The notes beneath the pieces were generated by a model. The model made no database searches, was not told the DNA's origin, and saw only the letters and a program-made list of their open reading frames with translations. From NCBI GenBank assembly GCA_028023455.1, contig JAQFVV010006231.1, positions 2,129,478 to 2,193,477 on the forward strand: a stretch of 64,000 nucleotides of DNA, written 5' to 3'. Position numbers and translations under genes: made by a program. Shown here piece by piece: positions 48,261 to 58,718 of this stretch (position 1 is its first letter; each line of letters opens with the position of its first letter). Source of the DNA: Epiperipatus broadwayi. Taxonomy: Eukaryota; Onychophora; Udeonychophora; Euonychophora; Peripatidae.

Positions 48261-50734
48261 ATGAGTAGTGCTTTCAAATTATTAGGAAATGAAAGTTTCA
48301 ATGCATGTCTGATTACTAGATCACATAGTGACAGTAACGTTAATAAATCCCTGGCTAAGCTTTCTACAAGCCTTCGTCTAGATGGAGTGGAAAACACATA
48401 TATGCACCATAAATCATTTGGTAATGATAAAACTGGTTTAGTCAATCCCAAAACTACAAGTAATAGTTTAAAAAAGCAAGAAGAAACCTCAATGGATTAT
48501 GAACAAACAATTGAAATGATTGAAAATTCAAATGAAGCGATAAAAAATTCAAATAAATCTACCACTATTACTGATTTATCCGTAAATATTAAAAAATCAG
48601 AAATAAACTCCAGCCACCTTGAAAACATTAAATTTATTCCAGCCCATGACTATATAAATAAAAACAATCAAAAACAAAATATAATCACCAAAAATAATTT
48701 ACCACAAACAGAAAACCGAGTTCAGAAAATCGTTACGAGCAACTGTAAAATTTCTAATAGTGCCGGTGGTGCTGTACCGGAAGCAGCCTCCGATCACCGT
48801 AACGAAAATGTTCTGGGCCAAAATACCAATTTAGATCAACTTTTGGAGTACAATAATCCAGAACCAAGTAATAAAACATGGTCCCACCCACAGTCTGTTG
48901 GAAATAAGCCATCACAACAACATAATCACCGAAATTCATATTCTGAATCAAACAACGGAAATTTTGATATGAACCGCATTAAATCGAAAAACCAGAACCG
49001 AGCGATAGAATTACAAATTGCACAAAATATATACAAATCAGTTTTTCCTAGCCTAAACTCAAATAATAAAGCTAGTAACACTAATAACAAAGACAAAAAC
49101 AGTCAGTTTAACATCAGTACAGACGCGAATCAAAAGATATCAATGCACTCTCAATTGCAAACCGAGGCGATGGTCTCTAACCAAACAATTGTCAAAAGTT
49201 ATGCTTCAGCACTCAGTGACAGGTTATCCAACTCTCAGAAGATAATTTCAAATGATCAAACTCAATATCATAACATTTTTAACTTTGTAGAGGATGAAAT
49301 TAGCACACCAATTAATGAACAGACCAAATCACAGCTTAAACAACTATGCTTACAAGAACCGCTAAACAACTATGAAACCATCAATCAGGAATTCAACTCA
49401 AGAATTCCACCATTACTCCTTAATTCGTTTCTGAACTACCATAATGACAACACATTGATCCTCAGCACAACAAACGACAATTGTAATTTGTTTACATTTC
49501 CAATATATGAATTCTTTGAACTGGTAAAAAAAACCAACAAATAGGAGAGGCTGTGAAAAGAGTTTATCATCACCCTAACCAACGATATTTTATTGTTGAG
49601 TTTCACAACCTGCTCCAGAAAGAAATTTTCAAATGGAACCAAATTTTTCTGAATCAAAGATATTTAGTCAAAATAGAAATGAATCGACCCAGAATTGCAT
49701 ATGGGTTGGCTCGCAATTGTTATGTTAACTTTGCAGAACTCGATCTACAAAGGCTATTATCCAAATATGGAGTTATCACCAGCTTTAAATATCTAAATGA
49801 AAAAAGAGCAGACATTGAACTTCCCTCAAACATTGTGGCATTCATGAACAAATTACACAAAGGATACACCCCTCTTGACATTCCATCAACACTAGAGGAA
49901 AAGAAATGTCCACTCTGCATTTCCATCCGTGGAGTGCAACCTCAATGCTTTAGCTGTGGAGATCACACTCACCTATTTAAAGCATGCCCAAAAAGAATAT
50001 GTGAGATATGCAACAATAACAAAACAAGAAACCACAAATGCAACACATCCACTCAAAATTTACCATATTCACATCACTCCAGTTATAATAGTAATGCTCA
50101 TCAAATAGAGCACATAACAAATGAAGCACAAATGGATGTAGTCGACACGAACGAACAAGAAGTTTTAGGGAAAACCCAGCTCAATCTTCAAGATAACAGT
50201 GTTGTAACACAACACATTGAAACCAATCATATATCTCAGCACCCACTTAATATTATTGCCACAACTAACTCTAAAGAGGGACCTCAACCTCAAACACTGC
50301 ATACAAGGAACATCCAATAAAGCCTGCCTCTCAAACAACTGACACGGAATTAACCATCTCAAAAAACAAAAGAAAGTCACTTGAATCTGCAAGCTCAAAT
50401 CTGGAAGAAACAAGTTATTCTACGGCAGACTCAGATATAGAACCAAACCATACTCATAACATGTTACATAAAGTGTCTCATCTGAGAAGAAGAAAAGAAA
50501 AGAGAACGAAAACAATGGAAACAATCCAATCAAGATAGCAGCTTAATGGAACTTACAACAATCACAAATAATCAGACGAACGCTACCTCCCAAGTAAATG
50601 AGTTCAAAAAAACAGATGAACAAATGACATTACCATCTAGGCCAGGAAGTCCAGGCACACAGAGACAGAACATAAAATCTCATAAAGCAGTTGAGCTGAC
50701 AGTCCATGCTGAACATCATCACACTAATGAATAA
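48261..50734 (+). pseudogene. LINE ORF1 protein (zinc-knuckle RNA-binding), frameshifted
   Basis: ORF1 proteins coat LINE RNA and act as nucleic-acid chaperones. The first ATG with a good context is 48261 (MSSAFKLLGN); the open frame extends upstream without ATG to 48156. The first 428 codons are Asn/Ser/Gln-rich and disordered, to a TAG at 49542. Reading resumes one frame away, NQQIGEAVKRVYHH, the switch lying at an A8 run (49526-49533). That part has a folded region (GLARNCYVNFAELDLQRLLS, RRM-like in style) and a CCHC knuckle CFSCGDHTHLFKAC at 49946-49987, flanked by further CxxC pairs. Further frame changes occur near 50305 and 50540. The C-terminal tail is polar and ends at 50734, 38 bp before ORF2. 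Confidence 0.75.
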
Positions 50735-50772
50735 ACCAAGTAACACGCTAACACAATCTCATCAAATCAGTT

Positions 50773-51483
50773 ATGCTGCTTAAAATTGGAGGTATAAATG
50801 TCAGGGGCCTCAATTCCCTTAACCGGGTATGGGCAGTCAAGAGATGGCTGGAGAAAATGAATTTACACATTGTGTGCTTCTCTGAAACCAAGCTACATCT
50901 GCAGTCAAACCCCAACATAGGTCAATTAATGCAACAATATGGTTTTTTTCATTATGCACCTTCCATCTCTGCATCATCCGGTGTTGCTATCCTCATAAAT
51001 AAGAATCTCCCTCTCAACAAATTTAAATTATTATATCTCAGCAAAGAACTAGTGATTGCCAACCTATCCATCGGTAACTACTCTATCAATATAATATATC
51101 TATATATCAAAAATGATCCCACCATTGCCCTCTCAGTGATTTACAAGATCAACTCCCTTCTTTCCTCTTATGCCTCTCCAATCATTTTCTTTGGAGATTA
51201 CAACATGAGCTACGATAAGTTCAACTCTAAATACCTGCACCTGATCAACAGAGTACTTCTGTGTGGAGAGGGTTTCTTTCCTCCTGAGTCCTCCTTTTAT
51301 ACACTTCAAAAAAGATCATTAATAGACCTGTTATATTATACTCCTGAGCTTCACTATAACCTAGATGCCAAACTGCAATTTGTACCCTTTTCAGATCACC
51401 TAGCTTTACTAATCAACCTCCAGATAGACCCCCCCCATAGCAACACACACAAACCATTTGCGCACAATATGGTTATTAAATAA
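50773..51483 (+). pseudogene. LINE ORF2, endonuclease domain
   Basis: The domain nicks target DNA to prime reverse transcription. Starting at ATG 50773, it keeps the expected catalytic pattern of the APE-like family: Asn9 in NVRGLNS, Glu38 in SETKL, Asp142/Asn144 in GDYNM, Asp185 in SLIDLLYY and His209 in FSDHLAL. Length (about 220 residues to SDH) is usual. The frame stops at 51481. The protein continues in the next frame with WLLNKTNTPK from about 51464, so a frameshift lies just before. This domain by itself looks intact. Confidence 0.85.
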
Positions 51484-52282
51484 AACCAACACTCCCAAGT
51501 GAATTTTTTCAGAGTCATACATTCTTCTAAATAAAATAAATGTTCTCACCCTACCACCACTTCAAGCTTGGTCATCACTGGTTGGAATACTGAGCACACT
51601 AATAGATTCCTACACAAGAAAGACCAAAGGTCCCAATCAGCAGTTAAAGGACCTAGAATTCATCAGTAATAGACTCAGCTCTCTCTCATCTACAGATATC
51701 AGCACTCAGGATATTATGGAACTAAAAACACAATACCATGAGAAGCAGAAAGTCCTAGCACACTACATATCTGTTAAAAGATCCAAAATCTTCTTATCCA
51801 ATTGTCAAAACTGGACACGTAGCTATATCAGGTGGTCACTTGGTGCTGCAAAATGGCCCACCCCTACCATGATTGAAACTAATCAGAATTTATACAGTGG
51901 TCCTGAAATGCTCAAAAAAATTCACGACCACTTCACTAACAAACTACAGAACAATAATTATGCAACTGGTAGAACCTGGAAAGCATCTAGTGATAATGTT
52001 GAGCACAATATCACAGAGAGGCACATAATTGCAAAATTGCAGTCATATCCAGAAAGCACACATCCTGGACTTCATGGAATTCCCAGATTTGTGCTTCTTC
52101 ATCTCAGCCAGTTCACAGGCCCCATTGTGCGCAGGGTGATTGATGTACTATCAGGAGACTTTCGGAACATCCCAGACATATACCCGGTCGCTTTAGTCCC
52201 ATTTCTAAAAAAACAAGAAAATCCCTCGTCTTTTAAACCTCCGCCTCATCTCCATGATACCTCTTTTAATCAAGACAATTGA
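51464..52282 (+). pseudogene. LINE ORF2, linker and N-terminal reverse-transcriptase part
   Basis: A different frame from the endonuclease. It is open apart from a TGA at 51500 where a Trp is expected. It contains TRSYIRWSLGAAKWPTP, then the early RT blocks: LQSYPESTHPGLHGIPRFVL (the fingers motif with PG..G) and DIYPVALVPFLKKQENP, where L1-type RTs have a P-[x]-LI-K-PxK-like block. The frame is lost near 52235. The next frame carries RLISMIPLLIKTIESR, the expected continuation. Confidence 0.8.
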
Positions 52283-52287
52283 GTCAC

Positions 52288-52695
52288 GACAGAATTCAAG
52301 ACCAGCTCTATCTTCACATTTCCAAATACTAATTTTCTTGGAAAGGTGCCTCCACACTAGACGCTGTGCAATGCTTCATGCTCATCACTGAACATATTAG
52401 GCTGCGCAGAAAGACAAAACCGCTAGTGATTCAACTTGATTTCGCATCAGCATTCGATTCAGTTATTCCATCAATATTACTACAAACACCACAAGACAGA
52501 ATTCAAGACCAGCTCTATCTTCACATTTCCAAATACTAATTTGCTTGGAAAGGTGCCTCCACACTAGACGCTGTGCAATGCTTCATGCTCATCACTGAAC
52601 ATATTAGGCTGTGCAGAAAGACAAAACGCTAGTGATTCAACTTGATTTCGCATCAGCATTTGATTCAGTTATTCCATCAATATTACTACAAACAC
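52288..52695 (+). repeat. Tandem duplication inside ORF2 covering RT motif A
   Basis: Unit 1 (52288-52489) and unit 2 (52495-52695) are nearly identical; the visible differences are single-base changes and one C present only in unit 1 (AAAACCGCT against AAAACGCT). Each unit encodes FAWKGASTLDAVQCFMLITE-like text and motif A, QLDFASAFDSV, so the catalytic Asp is present twice in the DNA. The duplication would disrupt the polymerase fold. The very low divergence points to a recent event or an assembly error. Confidence 0.9.
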
Positions 52696-53360
52696 TAAAA
52701 GAATATCAAGTTCCTGAAGTATACACAAACATAATAGGAAACCTGCTCTATAATCGCCCGTGCTTTACCACAATAGATGGGCGGTTGTCTGACAGAATCA
52801 GACCTCATCTGTCAGTTCCTCAGGAATCCCCATTGGCTACACTCTGTTTTACCACATATATTAACCCTCTCCTTACTGAAATCGAACGCAAAGTTCCAGG
52901 TATCTACATTCCTGCATTGAAACACCAGGTACATCACATCTCTTATGTTGATGATGTATCAATCTTCCTACCAGAACATAAACATCTTCAGCCTCTCCTG
53001 CATATCATTGAAAAACACACTAAAAAACTAAACCTGCATATCAACTATAACAAATCTTCCATATGGAAGATCACATCAGGGGAAATAATCCCATCCATTT
53101 TTACATCTCGACCTCAAAAGTTCTTGGGTTTTCCCATTTTCAAGTTGAGGTTGGCCATGTCAAAAGAGATACAAAATGCAATCCTTGAGAAAACTCGTAA
53201 TATCGTAACCTCTCATTCCAGGGTTACTCTGTCATTGTCTGGAAAAGCTGCACTACTGAACATGCTAATTTTTCCCAGATTGAACTACTTTCTTCCCATG
53301 ATAAAGCTTACCAAAACTTTTGAAACTGCATTAAACTCACTATGTTCCAGGCTCTTATAG
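52611..53360 (+). pseudogene. LINE ORF2, reverse-transcriptase palm and thumb
   Basis: Open for 250 codons. Motif A is LDFASAFDS (residues 11-19 from 52611). Motif B is PQESPLA (70-76), where families have PQGSPLS, so the conserved Gly is replaced by Glu. Motif C is YVDD (52944-52955), the metal-binding pair. Motif D follows, with LHINYNKSS, and then KFLGFPIF. There is no ATG-initiated product; the first codons derive from the duplicated segment. The frame ends at a TAG (53358) where Trp is expected (SRLL-stop-KGK), a point nonsense mutation. Glu in motif B makes activity doubtful even if the frame were open. Confidence 0.85.
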
Positions 53361-54318
53361 AAAGGCAAAGTAGTTGCTATAAGTATATTAAAAGCACACA
53401 TGCCCAAAGATCTGAATGGGTTAGGTCTTCATTCAGTCTCCACGCTTTACCTACAAAAAGCAATTGGAGTCATGAGGACAATATATCACGAGCACCCTGA
53501 TCAGAACACATTTATACCAGTAACACCAATGGATACACCTCCATCATTCTGCAGCAAATGGTTGTCAGATTTATGGATATATATAATGGGGACAATAGGT
53601 CTATTGAAAACTTAAATTTAAATACCCAAACCTTACTCCATTTATGAACTCTCTGGGGCTAAACAATAAACTTTCTAATTCTCAGATCTAAAAAATGGTT
53701 TTTGGAATCCAAACATTTAGATTTTCTCCTGAAACTAAACCTCTACTCCCTACCAACAAGTCACTTCCTGGTCTATAGGAGAGGTTTTGCCAACCTCAAC
53801 CCACAGTGTCAGCTTTGCTCAACAGCTGAAGAAACCATTACCCATCTCCTTCATGACTGCCCATTTCTTAGCCCAAACATTTAGATTTTCTCCTGAAACT
53901 AAACCTCTACTCCCTACCAACAAGTCACTTCCTGGTCTATAGGAGAGGTTTTGCCAACCTCAACCCACAGTGTCAGCTTTGCTCAACAGCTGAAGAAACC
54001 ATTACCCATCTCCTTCATGACTGCCCATTTCTTAGCCCACTCAGAACTTTCATCTGCCAAAAAGTTTCAATAGACTATAGAAACACACTTTGCATTCAAA
54101 ATGCCATCAAGATGGGCATTTTTTCGACCATTAGAACATCCATTTTCCTCACTTTTGCAGTCTGGCTCACCAGGTGCAAGTACATCTTTGGACAGGCAGA
54201 TAACAATGTCAGCAACACCTTCTTAAAACTATTAAGAAGCACTCGTGATAGAGACCGGCTTCTTGCACCAGACTGGCTACACATTGAATCCTGGGCTAGC
54301 GTAGACTTAATCGAGTAA
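53361..54318 (+). pseudogene. LINE ORF2, C-terminal zinc-binding region
   Basis: After the TAG at 53358, KGKVVAISILKAHMPKDLNG and GLGLHSVSTLYLQKAIGVMR continue in the same frame to 53615. The frame then changes to KWFLESKHLDFLLKLN (from 53696) and the Cys/His block PQCQLCSTAEETITHLLHDC (53799-53858). A second frame change leads to SIFLTFAVWLTRCKYIF (about 54132-54182) and an end at 54318. This is the C-terminal domain of L1/Tx1-like ORF2 proteins, thought to bind RNA. The same features appear in the minus-strand copy at 30.3-30.85 kb. Confidence 0.8.
53711..54038 (+). repeat. Exact tandem duplication of 164 bp in ORF2
   Basis: 53711-53874 and 53875-54038 look identical base for base, both starting AAACATTTAGATTTTCTCC and both containing the Cys/His block. 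The duplication shifts the reading frame. Identity of the two units means it is very young or an assembly artefact. Confidence 0.9.
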
Positions 54319-54449
54319 GAATTTGCAACCCAAGATCTACAGTTACCAGCCTCAGGCCATTTGTCAAATCTAATTGACAGAAGACTCGAGTCCAAAGATT
54401 GATTTGTCATTGTATTCTTTTTGATTTAGAAATAAAATCTTTTTTTTAA
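54319..54449 (+). terminator. LINE 3' untranslated region with poly-A signal
   Basis: 131 bp after the ORF2 stop, ending GATTTAGAAATAAAATCTT then a T/A tract. AATAAA at 54431-54436 is the likely polyadenylation signal. The end abuts the 3' copy of the target duplication (54450-54465). Confidence 0.7.
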
Positions 54450-54465
54450 AAAAATAAAAGTTACA

Positions 54466-55600
54466 ATCAGAGGGATAGAAATGAATAGATTGTTTATCGA
54501 GATAAAAATAAATTACAAACATGAGAGATTACAATCAAAGTTTTACAAACTAATTAAAGATGGATGAAAGAATTTATAGAAAAGAAACTTTGTAACAAAA
54601 GAAAATGTACAAGATTATCAACTTGTTTTCTGACAACAAAAACGATAGAAAAAATGTAGGTGCCCAGAAATCTAAAACTTACCAGAGTATAAAAGAAGCA
54701 AATAACCTGGAGCTGGATCTTATCTTGTCTTGTGCTGGCAGTTTTGTATATCCTAAATGGAGAGACAAAGGGCCAATTACTGTTGTCTTGTTCTCGAATG
54801 GCAGTTAGATGCTTCTGTTCAGGACTATTCATATTACTGAACTTGAGTATTCATGCAGGAGTGGAAACCATAGTGTTTATGGACACCTTCTTTTTTCATG
54901 AAGAAGTCACTCAAAAAGCCTTTGAGGCCAGCCTTAAAGTAGAAAAGGAATGGAAAACTGTTGACAGAAACCAAAGTTAACTTACCAATGACCTCAGGAT
55001 TTCAATAAATACTTGTATGCTACAAGAATCTATGGTTTAAACAAACTTTCTGGTAAGCTACTATTATTCATAGCCTGATTTATGACTAAGTGTTTGCAAA
55101 CTAAACTATAAGGTTGTAATACCAAGAGAGATATTTGCTATTTATTATTCAAGAGACTATTTCATTAAGGCCTAAGAAAATTGTAATAAGAATTGTTTTA
55201 ATTATTTAATATTGTCTGGATTAGCATGTGTATGTTTCTTTCCAATTTTATTAAAAATTTATCGTTTAAATATTTTAATTTGTTATAATAAAATATTTAT
55301 CTTTAATATCAACTTTTCATTGTACATTCCTAATTTTAGTTTATGACATTTTATTATTAAGTTTAAAAAACTATGAATTACCTTTGCCAACATACTTGTT
55401 TAAGCCTGAAGAAAATTCCTATAGAAATTTCATATAAAAGATTTAGGTGACAAGAAAACAAAATCGTGATCTTATTTTAGTTATTTGTTTTTAATTGCCG
55501 ATGCGATGTGATGGATATCAGTGGGTTTATGACCTTAGTGTCTTCTAAATAAATAAAAAAAAATTATTCTTCCAGTATAAATATAATAATAAAATATTAG
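54466..55600 (+). repeat. Promoter-like repeated module, copy 1 (interrupted by the LINE)
   Basis: Aligned with 59950-61050: AATTAAAGATGG, ACTTTGTAACA versus ACTTTGTTACATAA, AAGATTATCAA, TATAAAAG (54688-54695; a TATA box), GGTAAG (55052), GTGTTTGCAAACTAA versus GCATTTGCAAACAAG, TTACCTTTGCCAACAT, a GATGCGATGTGATGG / GATGCCATGTGACGG block, CAGTGGGTT and TCTAAATAAATAAA (poly-A signal). The part upstream of the LINE target should belong to it too. TATA box, donor-like GTAAG and AATAAA give an LTR-like or promoter/first-exon layout. Frames 54605-54808 and 54732-54980 are not conserved in copy 2. Confidence 0.6.
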
Positions 55601-55815
55601 GTGAGTTAATGGGAAAGACAACTATGATCTTGAAATATCCGAATTCCTACATGGACTGAAGATACTTTTTCATAGTGTGATTAACTTGCACTTTCTAGTG
55701 TATAAAATAGAAGGTCTAAAACATGCTGTGAATGTTACAATATGTATTACTAATTTCTAACTTATGACATTATGGGGACATATTTACTTTTCCATGACTA
55801 TTTAAGGTACTTGAG

Positions 55816-56010
55816 TATTAACTAAGCTATGACGTATTACACCGAAAGCATACTATTCTAATCTTACGATCTTTAAGATAATGTCTCCTAGTGATTTGTG
55901 AACAAACTTAATCGATAAAGTTTGCCTGCAGATCATGTGGAGAAGTCACCTTGAAGATTGCAAGATTAGAATAGTATGCCTTTGGGGTAATACATCATAG
56001 CATCGTTAAT
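55816..56010. mobile_element. Inverted-repeat (MITE-like) element
   Basis: Left arm ATTAACTAAGCTATGACGTA and onward pairs with the right end TACATCATAGCATCGTTAAT. Within the arms, GCATACTATTCTAATCTT pairs with AAGATTAGAATAGTATGC and AACAAACTT pairs with AAGTTTGCC. Arms are about 90 bp with a short centre (AATCGATA). No coding. Confidence 0.8.
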
Positions 56011-56047
56011 AGGGAAGGAGACTCACAATGTGGCCATGTTGGTCGTT

Positions 56048-56825
56048 GCGAAATAATAAACTAATAATTTACTACGATAAAAAATTATTGAAAATGAAAT
56101 ATTATAAATAATGATTACAATTTTTAACGATATTTAAATAATCATTTGACCATGAAAACGATAAAAAGTTATCAGAAATGGAATATTATAAATAATCATC
56201 TATAATTTTTAGGGATATTTAAGTAATCATTCTACCCCCCCCCCACAAACAAACCAATGAACTAATCATATATATATATATATTTTCAGACTAAAAGCCA
56301 TTGCAAAATAATAACTGATAATTTACTACGATAAAAAATTATCAAAAATGAGTATTATAAATAATCATTAACAATTTTTTAACTGCTATTTAGAAACTAA
56401 TCATTTGACCCTGAAAACGATAGAAAATGATCAAAAATGAATATATTACAAATAATCATTACAATTTTTTTGTGGAATATTTAACTAATCGTTCGACCCC
56501 TGAAAGAAAGAAATGAATTTCTAATTTTCAGTCCAAAAATGAGACGCATTTATTGTTCAAGAACAGCAGTAATAATTTACTCCGATAATAAATGCAATTA
56601 TATTATACAGAAATTCTTTTTTTAAATTCATCCGCAATTATAAAAATTACAGCTATGAGAGTAATACAATGTCTGGAATTGTCGGTGGTTTTGTATTTTA
56701 TAATTGAGTATAATATTGTCCTTGCCTTCGGCCCGTCAAAAACAAAAAAAGGCCACCCACCCATTACAGCACTACGTGCTGACTTTTCTAATTTTCAATC
56801 AAAAAATGAGACACATTTTCAAATT
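56048..56825 (+). repeat. Satellite-like tandem array, about three units of 250-270 bp
   Basis: Units begin AATAATTTACT(A/C)CGATAA (near 56062, 56314 and 56570) and end CTAATTTTCA(G/A)TC(C/A)AAAAATGAGAC or a similar block. Inside each unit the text ATTATAAATAATCATTA(A)CAATTTTTxxG..ATATTTAA recurs at half-length spacing, so each unit is itself a dimer. A C-run at 56235-56245 and a TA tract interrupt unit 1. Frame 56592-56846 lies in the last unit and is not a supported gene. Confidence 0.65.
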
Positions 56826-57381
56826 GTTTGTTTTATATATTTTTAACATGAATAATTGAATTAAATAGTTGAATTAATGGAAAAACTATAAACTAACTTA
56901 TCAAGAAAGTTAGATGAATTCAAGCAAAGGATTAAGATAAGGTAAACAAAGCCATTACAACCCTTAATGTTTAATTCCTGATCAGATTTAATGATAATAG
57001 AAACATTGTTTAAAATAGACAAAATTAAGATAATTGCATTATCTGATCAGGAATCAAAGGTGGTAATTCTAAAAATGAACACCACATGGCCAGTGGATGG
57101 CCAATCAAGGGAGTTGACCCTAAAAATGAGGAGAATGGAAACAGATCTAAAACAAAGCTGATAATGTACACTTGCTAAGTGAAGCTTCTTAAAGGCAGAT
57201 GTGCCATTTCCTCAGGCGCCCCAGTCAGTTCCCTCCTTCACTTCAGACTTGCAGAGAAGTTTACCTTCAGACATATAAAAGTAAACTTAGCAACAATATA
57301 ACAGGTTGTATTAATCTTATTATTATTTTGGTATGCCTTCAGGCCCTTACTGTATTTATATAGCATGTGTATATAATTGTC

Positions 57382-57433
<52 letters not shown>

Positions 57434-57434
57434 C

Positions 57435-57472
<38 letters not shown>

Positions 57473-57744
57473 CTAGATTGATTATCTCCATATAACTCTT
57501 AAAATAAACTCTTGTTAATTTAAATTACTTGCCAAGCCACCACATTAATTAGTAATTATTTGGGTTATTTATATTTGCAATGCAGCAGGCAAGTACCACT
57601 GGACATAGCAATATATGTGGGCAAAAGTGTATAGTGTGAATAATAACTTTTGTAAAATTAATGAAAAATATAGAGATAGTGATTTCTTAACTGAAAATGT
57701 TAGAAACTTTTTTAAAAAATAATTTTTTACAAAGAAAGGATAGA
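56826..57744. other. Intergenic with TA-rich palindrome
   Basis: Contains a short inverted pair AATTCCTGATCAGA (about 56970) / TCTGATCAGGAATC (about 57041). At 57381-57475 (TA)n tracts surround ATCTAGTTTATATA and TATATTAAACTAGAT, forming a hairpin. No gene. Confidence 0.6.
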
Positions 57745-57880
57745 AGTTGTATTTTTGTATTGGACTATTAGAAAAATTACATTCAACTATATTTGGAATA
57801 TTTAACTAAAGTTAAATATATTTAAAGACATTCAATACACATATTAGATGATGGAAATAGTCCAATATAAAAATACAACT
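57745..57880. mobile_element. Short MITE (family M1-related)
   Basis: Terminal inverted repeats AGTTGTATTTTTGTATTGGA (left) and TCCAATATAAAAATACAACT (right). The right repeat continues inward as GATGGAAATAGTCCAA, the same motif (TTGGACTATTTCCATC) found in the arms of the 12.8-kb palindrome. Total 136 bp. Likely mobilised by the same transposase family. Confidence 0.8.
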
Positions 57881-58257
57881 AGAACACCATCATCACAAAT
57901 CTTCAAGAAAACACAAAGGATAGAAGTATTAATATGATCCTCATGTATTTTATTATTTTTTTGACCATAAAGGAGGATATAAAGTTATATTGTTAAAGCA
58001 TTAATTTATAAAAAATAATATAATTAAATATAATAATCTTATTATAATTATTTTAATAATCTTATTATAATTATTTAAATATCTTTTTTTCTATTTCTGT
58101 TTTAATCTTTTATGTTAAAAATTAATATTGAAATGAATGCAAGACTATTTGTTGTTATTTTGTTTTTATATATTCCTAAAATTATAATTAGAATGTAATT
58201 TTTCCTAAATTCTTTATTCTGAATGAAAAGACAATTTCTTTATCTTCTGAAGTACTT
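57881..58257. other. Intergenic
   Basis: A+T-rich; no feature beyond repeated TTATTATAATTATTT near 58025-58080. Confidence 0.5.
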
Positions 58258-58718
58258 TGTATTCGACTTTCAAGCACTTTCAAGCGCTTAGACTCTATGT
58301 TAAGAAAGGTTTATAATAAATATATTTTGTATCAAAGTTAGCGCTTGCAACGCCTACTTATGTCCTTATATTCAGAACACTGAGGGTTAAATGGGAGAGT
58401 GCGTATAAATGTTTATTCAATTGTATTCAAATTATATGATCCATTTTTTTTGATAGGGGGAAGTAGGATTCCTTATTGTTAATGGAGTTGGGATTGTTGA
58501 CTATATGCCATGCTTTTTTAATCTTGCGCTTGATATCATTCTGGAAGCTATGGGTTCAAATATGTGGCCAATAGTGTTTTGGTGCTCAAGGAAAATAGTT
58601 TTGTGCTCCTATTTATTTGTAACTTTTATAGACTTCGAAAGCGCTAAGCTAGATTCAAAATGTATTTATTATAAACTTTTCTTATCATAGCATCCAAGCA
58701 CCTAAAAGTCAAATTTAC
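58258..58718. mobile_element. MITE-like element with about 90-bp terminal inverted repeats
   Basis: Left end TTCGACTTTCAAGCACTTTC...AAAGGTTTATAATAAATATA...GTTAGCGCTTG pairs with right end GAAAGCGCTAAGCTAG...TATTTATTATAAACTTTTCT...CACCTAAAAGTCAAA. The centre (58350-58620) is unique and carries an open frame (58505-58690) with no recognised domain. Confidence 0.75.

Larger units (their letters stand above)
48103..54449 (+). mobile_element. Tx1/L1-type LINE, nearly full length, 16-bp target duplication
   Basis: A non-LTR retrotransposon with two reading frames. ORF1 holds a CCHC zinc knuckle. ORF2 holds an apurinic-like endonuclease, a reverse transcriptase and a C-terminal Cys/His region. The target duplication AAAAATAAAAGTTACA lies at 48087-48102 and 54450-54465. 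The 3' end has an AATAAA signal and a short T/A tract rather than a long poly-A. Both ORFs are broken by frameshifts and stops, and ORF2 has two internal tandem duplications, so this copy should be immobile. Domain order and sequence style suggest the Tx1 part of the L1 group, many of which are target-specific; the target here is an A-rich promoter-like repeat. A second fragment is at 30.3-30.85 kb. Confidence 0.9.

Noticed and set aside
54605-54980. Two overlapping frames of 67 and 82 codons downstream of the LINE
   Set aside because: Not conserved in the second copy of the module at 60.1-60.5 kb; treated as non-coding leader.
58505-58690. 61-codon frame at 58.5 kb
   Set aside because: Inside a MITE-like element, and one end overlaps the inverted repeat.
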